A stretch of DNA of 64,000 nt. Source: CAVTOO01 sp963736355 (GTDB lineage: Bacteria > Pseudomonadota > Alphaproteobacteria > Rhizobiales > Xanthobacteraceae). The translations under genes and the position numbers were made by a program. Shown here in pieces: positions 18,038 through 26,957 of this stretch. The notes below the pieces were generated by a model. It made no database searches, was not told the DNA's origin, and saw nothing but the letters and a program-made list of their open reading frames with translations. Position 1 is the first letter of the stretch. Each line of letters begins with the position of its first letter. The DNA is taken from contig CAVTOO010000002.1 of the NCBI GenBank assembly GCA_963736355.1, positions 496,001 to 560,000 on the forward strand, in the 5' to 3' direction.

Positions 18038-18339
18038 GCATCGCGCGCGACGGCGGCCCCGCAGGCCGGCAAGCGGCCAAAAGGCCGCTTTTTCATCGTT
18101 TCGTAGCCCTGAAACTAGCTGCGACAAAATGGCCAATGAAGAAGCCCCTGGAACGCGCTAAATTGCGCGAACCAGGACCGGGCCCCTCTGGCAGCCGCAC
18201 GCGGCTGTGATGTCGGACTGGCATCAAACGGAAGCGGCCTGCGAACGATGAATTTCCCATCGCATAGTCTTCAACCTGCGCTTCGCTGCGCAGAGCTGGC
18301 CGCTGCCGTGTTTTTCAACACAACCAAGGGCACGCCAAA
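18038..18339. other. 302-bp gap before terC, no gene found
   Basis: Contains short hairpins (CAGCCGCACGCGGCTG at about 18191 and a GCGCTTCGCTGCGC-like stem near 18280). TerC/YjbE-type genes often have a yybP-ykoY manganese riboswitch upstream; I looked and could not match its conserved core here. Confidence 0.4.
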
Positions 18340-19014
18340 ATGGACTTCCTCCTCAGTCACCTGACCGCCGAAGCGCTCGCCGCGCTGGCTAAGGTTATCG
18401 TCATCGATCTCGTTCTCGCCGGCGACAATGCCATCGTCATCGGCCTCGCTGCCGCAGGTCTCGCGCCGGATCAGCGCAAGAAAGCGATTCTGATCGGCAT
18501 TGCCGCCGCCACTGTCATGCGTATCGGCTTTGCGGCCATTACCGTCCAATTGCTGGCCGTCATCGGCCTGCTGCTGGCGGGTGGCATCCTGCTGCTGTGG
18601 GTGTGCTGGAAGATGTGGCGCGAACTGCGCACGTCGCACGGCGAAGCGCATGCGGGACAGGAAGCTCTCGCTGGCGAAGACCTGGACCGAAGCGGTGGCA
18701 TCGCCGACACCGCACCGCGCAAGACGCTGCTGCAGGCGTCGATACAGATCCTGATCGCCGACGTCACCATGTCGCTCGACAACGTGCTGGCCGTTGCCGG
18801 CGCATCGCGCGAGCATCCCTGGGTGCTCGTGGTCGGCCTCGGCCTTTCCATCGCGCTGATGGGCATTGCGGCCGCGATGATCGCCAAGCTGCTCGGCAAG
18901 CACCGCTGGATCGCCTATGTCGGCCTCGCCGTCATTCTCTATGTCGCCATCGACATGATCTGGCGCGGCACCCATGAAGTGTTGCCGTTCATGAGGACGG
19001 CTCTCAACATCTGA
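18340..19014 (+). CDS. TerC/YjbE-family integral membrane protein
   Basis: 224 residues, about seven membrane segments. Two acidic membrane motifs are conserved: DLVLAGDNA (23-31) and DVTMSLDNV (141-149), the likely metal-coordinating sites. The loop between (about 95-130) is hydrophilic. TerC-family members are linked to manganese export and loading of exported metalloproteins as well as tellurite resistance. Monocistronic, with a strong terminator. Confidence 0.9.
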   Translation: MDFLLSHLTAEALAALAKVIVIDLVLAGDNAIVIGLAAAGLAPDQRKKAILIGIAAATVMRIGFAAITVQLLAVIGLLLAGGILLLWVCWKMWRELRTSHGEAHAGQEALAGEDLDRSGGIADTAPRKTLLQASIQILIADVTMSLDNVLAVAGASREHPWVLVVGLGLSIALMGIAAAMIAKLLGKHRWIAYVGLAVILYVAIDMIWRGTHEVLPFMRTALNI

Positions 19015-19040
19015 CGCAGCAATTCTGACGCGACGCATTC

Positions 19041-19075
19041 CGGCGGCGGAGACACAGTCTCCGCCGCCGTTTTTC
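19041..19075 (+). terminator. Terminator after terC-like gene
   Basis: Perfect 12-bp stem CGGCGGCGGAGA (19041-19052) / TCTCCGCCGCCG (19058-19069), then TTTTTC. It also lies downstream of the convergent protease gene. Confidence 0.9.
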
Positions 19076-19087
19076 TTTATCAGTGCT

Positions 19088-20164
19088 TTATTGCGCGGGC
19101 GCGCCGACCGTCCAGCATTCGTCGAGAGCAACGCGCTCGTCGCAAAGTTGCGGCGCCCGGGGTATCGGCGGGAAGGGTGTGTTGATCCTCGTGAACGGCA
19201 AAAATGTACCGCCTTTCGCCTCGGGAATGATCGGCGCAATTCGGGACGTTGCCGCGGGATAGCCGACAAAAACCGAAGACTTCGAGATCGGACGTCCTGT
19301 GGCCAGTTCAAGCGCATGACGGAATGGGCCGACAAGCGCCACGGCATGAGCACTCCAGGCCCGCTCCTGATAGACCGCATCCCGCGGGGCGTTTCGCGAC
19401 TTCTTGCCGCCGCCAAGCACCGTCGAACCTATCGAAATGCCGAGCACACGGTGCACGCCAGATGGATCTTTCGCCAACAGCGCCCCGCCGGAATTTCCCG
19501 GCGCGACATCGCAATCCGTCAACAGCCGTCCGCTCAGTCCAGACACAAGCACGCGCCTGATCGAGCAGTCGTCAATCGTCTTGACCTCATTCCTGAGCGC
19601 GCCGTTAAGATAAAAATCCTGCGATTGAGCCGACACCGACAGCACACGCGCACCATCCGCGGCCTGCGACCACTCGCCGATTTCATATGGAACGACGGTG
19701 GGAATCGATGCGCGCAGCTTCAACACCGCCCAATCAGCATCACCTTTTGCACCCGGCGCGGGACACTGACCGATAGCAACAAGGTCAAACGCACGCACAA
19801 CGCTTCGTCGTCCATCATGCGTTGTGAATGTGCATTGATCGGGGCGAACGATCTTCCTGCATGTGTCCGTATTAATGAACGCATGCGCCACGGTGACGAC
19901 GATATCGTTTCTTCCGACGAGCTGAGCCGTCGATCGATAGCGCATACGGCCGTTCTTACATTCGAGCCTGCCGGATGCCGCAAAGGTGCTCTTCACTCCG
20001 GAGAGCGATTGCCCGTTCCTGGCGGCAAACTGCTCCTGCGTGAGACGGCTTTCGCCATTGATGGTGACGGCAAAGAGCGGCGTTGTCGCGAAACCGAGCA
20101 GGGCAAAAAGCGTCGCGGCAATCGTTGGCACGACCTCGGAATATCGCCCGATGCGAAATGTCAT
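19088..20164 (-). CDS. Secreted trypsin-like serine protease
   Basis: 358 residues from MTFRIG (an upstream ATG gives 10 more). A signal peptide or N-terminal anchor spans about 12-34. Numbered from that Met, the catalytic triad is His94 in VVTVAHAF, Asp144 in GDADWAVLKL and Ser225 in VAPGNSGGALL. Paired cysteines suggest a periplasmic or extracellular protein. Residues after about 290 have no known domain. Resembles V8/glutamyl-endopeptidase-like proteins of rhizobia; the substrate is unknown. Confidence 0.85.
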   Translation of the reverse strand: MTFRIGRYSEVVPTIAATLFALLGFATTPLFAVTINGESRLTQEQFAARNGQSLSGVKSTFAASGRLECKNGRMRYRSTAQLVGRNDIVVTVAHAFINTDTCRKIVRPDQCTFTTHDGRRSVVRAFDLVAIGQCPAPGAKGDADWAVLKLRASIPTVVPYEIGEWSQAADGARVLSVSAQSQDFYLNGALRNEVKTIDDCSIRRVLVSGLSGRLLTDCDVAPGNSGGALLAKDPSGVHRVLGISIGSTVLGGGKKSRNAPRDAVYQERAWSAHAVALVGPFRHALELATGRPISKSSVFVGYPAATSRIAPIIPEAKGGTFLPFTRINTPFPPIPRAPQLCDERVALDECWTVGAPAQ

Positions 20165-20293
20165 CAAATGGCTCTCAAACACGCAGGTCTTCAAATCAAT
20201 GACGGATGGTCACGCAATTTCGTAACAATATCAAGAAGCGGCGATCGCCGAAATAAGCAAAGAGCCTCGCTTTACGCGGCGTCTCAACAACGC

Positions 20294-21217
20294 TCATGGC
20301 GGTGGCGAGATCGTCTCGGCCGCCGTTTGCTGTCCGACGGCCCGTTCACGCAAGAAGATATAGAGCCCGGCGGCGGCGATGATGGCCGCGCCGGTCAATG
20401 TCGCGATGGTGGGGATGTCGCCGAACACAGCGTATCCGAACAAAATCGCCCACAGGATCATCGTATACTGGTACGGCACGACGACTCCGGCACTTGCCAG
20501 CTTCAGCGAACGATTGAGACACAACAGCGCGCCGATCGAGACGAGGCCGCCAGCGAGATAAAGCAACGCATCGCGCGGCGCGGGCATCACGAAATTCGTC
20601 ACCGAAAGCGCCGCACCGAACAGCATCGTTGCGCCAAGATGCGTCGCTGTCAGCACGAGATCGGTTGTGCCGCGCACGGCGCGCGTCATCAGCATGAAGC
20701 CCGTGAAGCAGAGCGACCCGGCGAACGCAATCAGCGCCGGACCGGTCAATGTCGCAGCCGATGGCTGCATGGCGACAAGGACGCCGACGAATCCGACGAC
20801 CACCGCACTCCAGCGCCGCCAGCCGACCTTCTCGCCAAGAAACAACGCCGAGATTGCGGTGACGTAGATCGGCCCCGCCAGATAGAATGTGATCACATCC
20901 GCCAGCGGCATCAGCGACGCAGCCCAGAAGAACAGACCGATGTCGCCGACCGAGAGCGTCATGCGCAGGCATTGCAGACCGGGGCGCGGCATCGTCAGAA
21001 AGGGCTGTAATCCGGTGCGCCAGATAAACGGAGCCAGCAGCAGCAGCGAGGCAATGCCACGCAGCATCATGAACTGGCCAACCGGGTAGTCGGCAACCAG
21101 GAACTTGCCGATGGCGTCGCCAAGCGAAAACAGCGCGATCGAGGCCAGCATCAGGCCTATTCCGGCGATCCGTGCGGAGCGCGCTGTCGCGCCCATCGGC
21201 GGTAACCGAAGCATCAT
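20294..21217 (-). CDS. EamA-domain (DMT superfamily) transporter
   Basis: 307 residues with ten predicted membrane segments in two EamA repeats. The first repeat starts around GIGLMLASIALFSLGDAIGK and the second around GPALIAFAGSLCFTGFMLM. PTIATLTGAAIIAAAGLYIF forms the last helix. Such permeases export or import amino acids and other metabolites; the substrate is not predictable. Divergent from obgE with 52 bp between starts. Confidence 0.85.
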   Translation of the reverse strand: MMLRLPPMGATARSARIAGIGLMLASIALFSLGDAIGKFLVADYPVGQFMMLRGIASLLLLAPFIWRTGLQPFLTMPRPGLQCLRMTLSVGDIGLFFWAASLMPLADVITFYLAGPIYVTAISALFLGEKVGWRRWSAVVVGFVGVLVAMQPSAATLTGPALIAFAGSLCFTGFMLMTRAVRGTTDLVLTATHLGATMLFGAALSVTNFVMPAPRDALLYLAGGLVSIGALLCLNRSLKLASAGVVVPYQYTMILWAILFGYAVFGDIPTIATLTGAAIIAAAGLYIFLRERAVGQQTAAETISPPP

Positions 21218-21269
21218 GAAATCGTCACCTGCGGTTGCGGCGGCGGGGCTGGCGCGTTACGGATAGCCC

Positions 21270-22292
21270 ATGAAATTCCTCGACGAAGCCAAGGTCTATA
21301 TCCGCTCCGGTGACGGCGGCAACGGTGCCGTTGCGTTCCGGCGCGAGAAGTTCATCGAATTCGGTGGACCGAGCGGCGGCAATGGCGGCCGCGGCGGCGA
21401 TGTCATCGTCGAAGCCGTCGACGGCCTCAACACGCTGATCGACTATCGCTATCAGCAGCATTTCAAGGCCGTGCGCGGCGGCAATGGCATGGGCAAGGAT
21501 CGTCACGGCGCAGGTGGCGACGATATCGTTTTAAAGGTTCCTGTCGGCACGCAGATTTTCGACAACGACAAGGAAACCATGCTCGCCGACATGACTGAGA
21601 TCGGACAGAGGATCGTGCTTGCCGAAGGCGGCAATGGCGGCTTCGGCAACGCGCATTTCAAATCATCGACCAATCGCGCACCGCGCAACGCCAATCCCGG
21701 TCAGCTCGGCGAGGAGCGCTGGATCTGGCTGCGCCTGAAGCTGATCGCCGATGCCGGTCTCGTCGGCCTGCCGAATGCCGGCAAATCCACTTTCCTTGCC
21801 GCCGTCAGCGGCGCCAAGCCGAAGATCGCGGATTATCCGTTCACGACGCTGCATCCGCAGCTCGGCGTGGTCGGCGGTGACGGCCGCGAGTTCGTGCTGG
21901 CCGATATTCCAGGTCTGATCGAAGGTGCGCATGAAGGCACCGGCCTCGGCGACCGCTTCCTCGGTCATATCGAACGCTGCCGCGTGCTGCTGCATCTTGT
22001 CGACGTGACCTGCGAGCACGCGGGTCAGGCCTACAAGACCGTGCGCGCCGAACTCAACGCTTATGGCAGCGTGCTCGCTGAGAAGAAGGAAATTGTCGCG
22101 CTGTCGAAGATCGATGCGGCGACACCCGAACAGATCAAGGAACAGTCCGCCCGACTGAAGCGTGCCGCGAAACAAACGCCGATGTTGTTGTCGGCCGCGA
22201 CCGGCCAGGGCATGCCCGAGGCGCTGCGCGCGTTGCGCATGACGATCGAGGGCGCGTCGGAAGCTGTGCCGGAGAAAGCGTGGACGCCGTGA
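21270..22292 (+). CDS. obgE: GTPase ObgE/CgtA
   Basis: 340 residues. The glycine-rich Obg fold is at 1-160 (SGDGGNGAVAFRREKFIEFG). The G domain follows with G1 GLPNAGKST (166-174), the G2/switch region DYPFTT, G3 DIPGLIEGAHEG and NKID replaced by the alphaproteobacterial-type SKID. It associates with the 50S subunit in late assembly. Clustered with rplU-rpmA and proB as in many bacteria. Confidence 0.97.
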   Translation: MKFLDEAKVYIRSGDGGNGAVAFRREKFIEFGGPSGGNGGRGGDVIVEAVDGLNTLIDYRYQQHFKAVRGGNGMGKDRHGAGGDDIVLKVPVGTQIFDNDKETMLADMTEIGQRIVLAEGGNGGFGNAHFKSSTNRAPRNANPGQLGEERWIWLRLKLIADAGLVGLPNAGKSTFLAAVSGAKPKIADYPFTTLHPQLGVVGGDGREFVLADIPGLIEGAHEGTGLGDRFLGHIERCRVLLHLVDVTCEHAGQAYKTVRAELNAYGSVLAEKKEIVALSKIDAATPEQIKEQSARLKRAAKQTPMLLSAATGQGMPEALRALRMTIEGASEAVPEKAWTP

Positions 22293-22531
22293 CGTCGGAC
22301 GAAGCGCCACGCATGACTCCAGCGCACGACGAGTTTCCATCGCTCCGGACGAAAGGGTATTTCGCGCTCACTTGCATCGCCGTGGGGATGATCCTTTTTG
22401 GGGTTTACGGGCCAAACGATATCTGGACGTCCCTCATCGTCGGCGCGGTGATGGGCGGTCTTGCAGCAAGGCCGCTGCTCAATGGGATCTCGCTGGTTCG
22501 GGACAAGATCAAGGGCATCGCAGGCCGATAG
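22280..22531 (+). CDS. Small two-helix membrane protein, hypothetical
   Basis: 83 residues if translated from the ATG overlapping the obgE end by 13 bp, or 72 from ATG 22313 (MTPAHDEFPS). Two membrane helices (YFALTCIAVGMILFGVYG and SLIVGAVMGGLAARPLL) are followed by a basic tail. Codon use fits the neighbours and it fills the obgE-proB gap in the same direction. No family recognised. Confidence 0.55.
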   Translation: MDAVTSDEAPRMTPAHDEFPSLRTKGYFALTCIAVGMILFGVYGPNDIWTSLIVGAVMGGLAARPLLNGISLVRDKIKGIAGR

Positions 22532-22616
22532 GCCGCATTGACCACGCCACACGGGACCGATTGCCAAAACGTGTTCCCTGTGGGAGAGAAACCCGCAGTT
22601 TTACGGGATTTCGACG

Positions 22617-23759
22617 ATGCCGACCGCCACCACCACCGCGCTTGCGACACCTGCGCTGACCGACTTCCGACGCATCGTCGTCAAGGTCGGCTCGTCGCTG
22701 CTTGTCGAATCCGGCCGCGTGCGCGAGCAATGGCTCACGGCGCTGTGCGAGGACATTGCCAAGCTCCATGGCGAAGGCCGCGAGATGCTCGTGGTGTCGT
22801 CCGGCGCGATCGCACTCGGACGCGGACGACTCAAATTGCCTTCAGGCCCGCTCAAGCTCGAAGACAGCCAGGCGGCAGCCGCCGTCGGACAGATCGAACT
22901 CGCGCGCATCTGGTCGGAGATGCTTGGCCGCCATGATATTCGCGCCGGGCAAATTCTTCTGACGTTGCAGGACACCGAAGAGCGCAGGCGTTATCTCAAT
23001 GCGCGCTCGACGCTCGGGCGACTGCTCGAATTGCGCGCGCTGCCGGTGATCAACGAGAACGACACCGTCGCCACCAACGAAATCCGTTACGGCGACAATG
23101 ACCGCCTCGCCGCGCGTGTCGCGACCATGGCGAGCGCCGATCTTCTCGTGCTGTTGTCGGATATCGACGGACTTTACGACGCGCCGCCGTCGAACAACCC
23201 CGACGCAAAACTGATCCCCGTCGTGAGCGCCATCACACCGCAGATCGAAGCGATGGCCGGTGACGCCGGCTCCGAATTGTCGCGCGGCGGCATGCGCACC
23301 AAGATTGAAGCCGGCCGTATCGCCATCACCGGCGGCACGCATATGGTCATCGGCTCCGGACTGATCGAACATCCGCTGAAAGCCATCACTGAGGGCGCGC
23401 GCTGCACGTGGTTCGTGACGCCGGCCAATCCGGTGACCGCACGCAAGCGCTGGATCGCCGGATCGCTCGAGCCGCGCGGTGTGGTGATCATCGATGCCGG
23501 CGCTGTCGCAGCGCTTCGTCGCGGACGCAGCCTGTTGCCAGCGGGTGTGATCAAGATCGAAGGCACGTTCGCGCGCGGCGATGCCGTGGTGGTGCGCGGG
23601 CCGGACGGCCACGAAATCGGACGCGGGCTCGTCGCCTACGATTTGGAGGACGCCGAGCGCATCAAGGGCCGCACTTCCTCCGATGTCGCGCTGGTTCTGG
23701 GCATCGAAGGCCGCGCCGAGATGATCCACCGCGACGACCTGGTGATCGGCAAGGCCTGA
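22617..23759 (+). CDS. proB: Glutamate 5-kinase
   Basis: 380 residues. The amino-acid kinase domain at about 18-270 begins with RRIVVKVGSSLLV, with INENDTVATNEIRYGDND for glutamate and Mg binding and GGMRTKIEA for ATP. The C-terminal PUA domain starts around 285 (GVVIIDAGAVAALRRG). First step of proline synthesis. proA follows after 122 bp, so the pathway is clustered. Confidence 0.97.
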   Translation: MPTATTTALATPALTDFRRIVVKVGSSLLVESGRVREQWLTALCEDIAKLHGEGREMLVVSSGAIALGRGRLKLPSGPLKLEDSQAAAAVGQIELARIWSEMLGRHDIRAGQILLTLQDTEERRRYLNARSTLGRLLELRALPVINENDTVATNEIRYGDNDRLAARVATMASADLLVLLSDIDGLYDAPPSNNPDAKLIPVVSAITPQIEAMAGDAGSELSRGGMRTKIEAGRIAITGGTHMVIGSGLIEHPLKAITEGARCTWFVTPANPVTARKRWIAGSLEPRGVVIIDAGAVAALRRGRSLLPAGVIKIEGTFARGDAVVVRGPDGHEIGRGLVAYDLEDAERIKGRTSSDVALVLGIEGRAEMIHRDDLVIGKA

Positions 23760-23881
23760 AGGCATGGCGGGAGCGGCTGCGCCGCCCCATTTAAGCTGCC
23801 ACCGGCCCTTTCCGGCCCGCTCCTGCACCCTCGCTCACGCCTGATTTCTATGATAAAGCATAGCCTTAATCGGAAACTGAC

Positions 23882-25174
23882 ATGACCGCCCCGCTCAAGG
23901 CCCTCGAGACCTCCGACGACCTCGCCGTGCTGATGGCCGACCTCGGCCGCCGCGCGCGAAAAGCTGCGCGTGCTCTGGCGCTGGCCCCGGCGGAGACGAA
24001 GACCGCGGCGCTCGGCGCGATGGCTCGCGCCATCCGCGCGTCGCAGGCGGCGATTCTCGCGGCCAATGCCGAGGACGTGGCGGAAGCGAAATCGCACGGC
24101 GCCAACGCCGCCTTCCTCGATCGTCTCTCGCTCGACGCCAAACGCGTCGCGGCGATGGCCGACGGTCTCGACGTGGTGCGCGACATTCCCGATCCCGTCG
24201 GCGTCGTCACCGAACGCTGGACGCGGCCGAACGGCATGACCATCGAACGCGTCCGCGTGCCGCTCGGAGTCATCGGCGTCATTTACGAAAGCCGCCCCAA
24301 TGTCACGGCCGATGCCGGCGCGCTGGCGCTCAAGGCAGGCAACGCCGCCATCCTGCGCGGCGGCTCCGAGAGCTTCCGCACCTGTCGCGCCATTCACGAC
24401 TGCCTGACGGCGGGTTTGCGCGAAGCCGGATTGTCTGAAGATTCAATTTCGCTTGTTCCGACGCGCGACCGCGCTGCCGTCGGCATGATGCTGGCCGGCC
24501 TCGACGGTTCGATCGACGTCATCGTCCCGCGCGGCGGCAAGAGTCTTGTTGCGCGCGTGCAGGACGAAGCGCGCGTGCCGGTGTTCGCGCATCTGGAAGG
24601 TCTCTGTCACGTCTATGTCGATCGCGCTGCCGATCCGCAGATGGCAAAGACAATCGTGCTCAACGCCAAGATGCGGCGCACGGGCGTCTGCGGCGCGGCC
24701 GAAACGCTGCTCGTGGATCGCGACGGCGCGGCAAAAAATTTGAAGCCCCTTGTCACCATGCTGCTCGACGCCGGTTGCGAAGTGCGCGGCGATACCGCCA
24801 CGCAGGCCGTGGACAAGCGCGTGATCCCTGCGACCGAGGCTGACTGGGATACCGAATATCTCGACTCCATCATCTCGGTGAAACTCGTCGACGGTGTCGA
24901 CGATGCAATTGCGCACATCACGCATCACGGTTCTCATCACACCGATTCGATCATCACCGAGGACGCCGAGACGGCGAGACGTTTCCTCGACGAAGTCGAC
25001 TCGGCGATCGTGCTGCACAACGCCTCGACGCAATTCGCCGACGGCGGCGAGTTCGGCTTCGGCGCCGAAATCGGCATCGCCACCGGCAAGTTTCACGCGC
25101 GCGGCCCTGTCGGCGCCGAACAACTCACGAGCTTCAAATATCGCATTCTGGGCTCGGGCCAGATTCGCCCGTGA
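23882..25174 (+). CDS. proA: Gamma-glutamyl phosphate reductase
   Basis: 430 residues, aldehyde dehydrogenase fold. The catalytic Cys is in MRRTGVCGAAETLL, the substrate segment is VPLGVIGVIYESRPN, and the C-terminal RGPVGAEQLTSFKY is typical. It reduces glutamyl phosphate with NADPH to the semialdehyde that cyclises towards proline. The stop overlaps the nadD GTG (GTGA), so the two are translationally coupled. Confidence 0.97.
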   Translation: MTAPLKALETSDDLAVLMADLGRRARKAARALALAPAETKTAALGAMARAIRASQAAILAANAEDVAEAKSHGANAAFLDRLSLDAKRVAAMADGLDVVRDIPDPVGVVTERWTRPNGMTIERVRVPLGVIGVIYESRPNVTADAGALALKAGNAAILRGGSESFRTCRAIHDCLTAGLREAGLSEDSISLVPTRDRAAVGMMLAGLDGSIDVIVPRGGKSLVARVQDEARVPVFAHLEGLCHVYVDRAADPQMAKTIVLNAKMRRTGVCGAAETLLVDRDGAAKNLKPLVTMLLDAGCEVRGDTATQAVDKRVIPATEADWDTEYLDSIISVKLVDGVDDAIAHITHHGSHHTDSIITEDAETARRFLDEVDSAIVLHNASTQFADGGEFGFGAEIGIATGKFHARGPVGAEQLTSFKYRILGSGQIRP

Positions 25175-25797
25175 ACCTTGCGCTGCCGCCTCACGCCAAA
25201 GGTTCCCGCATCGGCCTGTTCGGCGGCTCGTTCAATCCGCCGCATGAGGCTCATCGCGCAGCGAGCCTGCTGGCACTGAAGAAGCTCGAACTCGACCGGG
25301 TGTGGTGGCTGGTGTCGCCGGGCAATCCGCTGAAGGACACAAGCGCGCTTCCCACGCTTGAAACCCGTATCGAGGCGGCGCGCAATGTCGCCGCCGATCC
25401 GCGCATCGTGGTCACCGGCATCGAAGCCACCGCCGGCACGCGTTACACAGATGACACCATTTCTTATCTGCGCCGTCACTGTCCCGGCGTACATTTCGTC
25501 TGGCTCATGGGCGCAGACAATCTGGCGCAATTCCATCGTTGGCGGAACTGGCGCACCGTCGCGCACAGTCTTCCCTTTGCCGTGATCGACCGGCCGGCTG
25601 CGAGCCTCAAGGCCCTTGGCGCGCCGGCGGCGGTCGCACTCTCCCGGTTCCGCAGGCCCGAACATAAGGCCGCCACACTCGCCGGAGCCCGCCCGCCCGC
25701 CTGGACCTTCCTGCACGGCGTGAAATCGCCCGTATCTTCGACATTGCTGCGAGAAAAAAGAGCAAGCAAATCTTCCACCGACTCGTCAAAGTCCTGA
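25171..25797 (+). CDS. nadD: Nicotinate-mononucleotide adenylyltransferase
   Basis: 208 residues starting at GTG. The nucleotidyltransferase motif GGSFNPPHEAHR is near residue 18, and the C-terminal ISSTLLREK-like motif reads VSSTLLREKRAS. It adenylates nicotinate mononucleotide in NAD synthesis. Position between proA and rsfS is the standard alphaproteobacterial order. Confidence 0.95.
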   Translation: MNLALPPHAKGSRIGLFGGSFNPPHEAHRAASLLALKKLELDRVWWLVSPGNPLKDTSALPTLETRIEAARNVAADPRIVVTGIEATAGTRYTDDTISYLRRHCPGVHFVWLMGADNLAQFHRWRNWRTVAHSLPFAVIDRPAASLKALGAPAAVALSRFRRPEHKAATLAGARPPAWTFLHGVKSPVSSTLLREKRASKSSTDSSKS

Positions 25798-25832
25798 CCG
25801 ATGATCTGGCGGATTGAAAATCTTAACCCCAC

Positions 25833-26363
25833 ATGGCTACAATCGCATTCGGCTCTGGAGAGATTCGGAGCCTGCGATACAGTGCCAGGATGAAAGGAAA
25901 GTCCCTGTCCACACCTGTATTGTCCCGGGTACGCAAGTCACCGGCTTCGGCTGCAAAGTCACCCGCTGCGAAGTCAGCTGCTGCGAAGTCCCGCGTAGCG
26001 AAGCCCTCCAAGCGGCCTGCCGCCGAGGACACGCTCAAGCTGGTCCTCTCCTGCCTTGACGACATGAAGGCGGAGGAGAGCGTCACCATCGACCTCCACG
26101 GCAAATCCTCCATCGCCGATTACATGGTCGTCACCACAGGCCGGGTGAACCGGCATGTCGGCGCGATCGCGGATAATCTCGTGAAGGAGCTGCACGCATC
26201 GGGGGTCAAAAGCGTCCATGTCGAGGGCATGCCCAATTGCGATTGGGTCCTCCTCGATGCCGGCGACGTGGTGGTGCACGTGTTCAGGCCTGAAGTCCGC
26301 GACTTCTACAATCTCGAGAAGATGTGGACCCCCGGCCGAACGGCAGCGAAGCGGGCGAACTGA
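25833..26363 (+). CDS. rsfS: Ribosomal silencing factor RsfS
   Basis: The last 110 or so residues form the RsfS/DUF143 domain (LDDMKAEESVTIDLHGKSSI, then CDWVLLDAGDVVVHVFRPEVR), which binds L14 and blocks subunit joining. Before it is an Ala/Lys/Ser-rich extension of about 65 residues. An internal ATG at 25890 (MKGKSL) could be the true start, which would shorten this by 19. Lies between nadD and rlmH as usual. Confidence 0.93.
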   Translation: MATIAFGSGEIRSLRYSARMKGKSLSTPVLSRVRKSPASAAKSPAAKSAAAKSRVAKPSKRPAAEDTLKLVLSCLDDMKAEESVTIDLHGKSSIADYMVVTTGRVNRHVGAIADNLVKELHASGVKSVHVEGMPNCDWVLLDAGDVVVHVFRPEVRDFYNLEKMWTPGRTAAKRAN

Positions 26364-26467
26364 GGCTGGCTTCCGTCAAGTGAGCCCCGATTCGGACTGA
26401 ATCGGGTGCGCACCTCTTATGCGCGGCCTGGCCCAAAAACCGGTTCTCACGTTTCAAGGTCCTGCGC

Positions 26468-26950
26468 ATGCGCGTGCTCGTCATTGCCGTCGGCCGCCTC
26501 AAGCAGGGTCCCGAGCGCGACCTCGCCGAGCGCTATCGGGAGCGCTACACCGATGCCTGCCGCAAACTGGGCCTGCGCGGCCTCGATATTCATGAAATTC
26601 CCGAAAGCCGCGCCCGCGATGCGGCGACGCGCATGGCCGAAGAAGGCCGCGCCATCGAAGCGCTGATTCCGGATAAAGCCATCGTGGTTGCGCTGGACGA
26701 GCGCGGCAAGAACCTCGACAGCGAGACCTTCGCGGGCCATCTTGGCCGCTGGCGCGATGACGGAGCGGGTGATGCCGTTTTTGTTATCGGCGGTGCGGAC
26801 GGACTTTCGCCCGAATTGCGCCGCAAGGTGAAACTGGCGGTGGCCTTCGGCGCCGCGACCTGGCCGCATCAAATGGTTCGCGTCTTGCTTCTGGAACAGC
26901 TTTACCGGGCCGCGACCATTTTGTCGGGCCATCCCTATCATCGGGCGTGA
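26468..26950 (+). CDS. rlmH: 23S rRNA (pseudouridine1915-N3)-methyltransferase
   Basis: 160 residues, SPOUT fold. The SAM-binding knot is in FVIGGADGLSP and the C-terminus HQMVRVLLLEQLYRA...HPYHRA is diagnostic. Methylates helix 69 of 23S rRNA. The M23-type gene starts 8 bp after the stop. Confidence 0.97.
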   Translation: MRVLVIAVGRLKQGPERDLAERYRERYTDACRKLGLRGLDIHEIPESRARDAATRMAEEGRAIEALIPDKAIVVALDERGKNLDSETFAGHLGRWRDDGAGDAVFVIGGADGLSPELRRKVKLAVAFGAATWPHQMVRVLLLEQLYRAATILSGHPYHRA

Positions 26951-26957
26951 TCTCGGA

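Noticed and set aside
18038..18339. yybP-ykoY manganese riboswitch before the TerC-like gene
   Set aside because: Expected from gene type, but I could not align the conserved loops to this sequence.
19091..21010. A 639-codon open frame on the plus strand across the protease and transporter genes
   Set aside because: It is antisense to two well-supported genes, has no known domain and is explained by high GC and codon bias.
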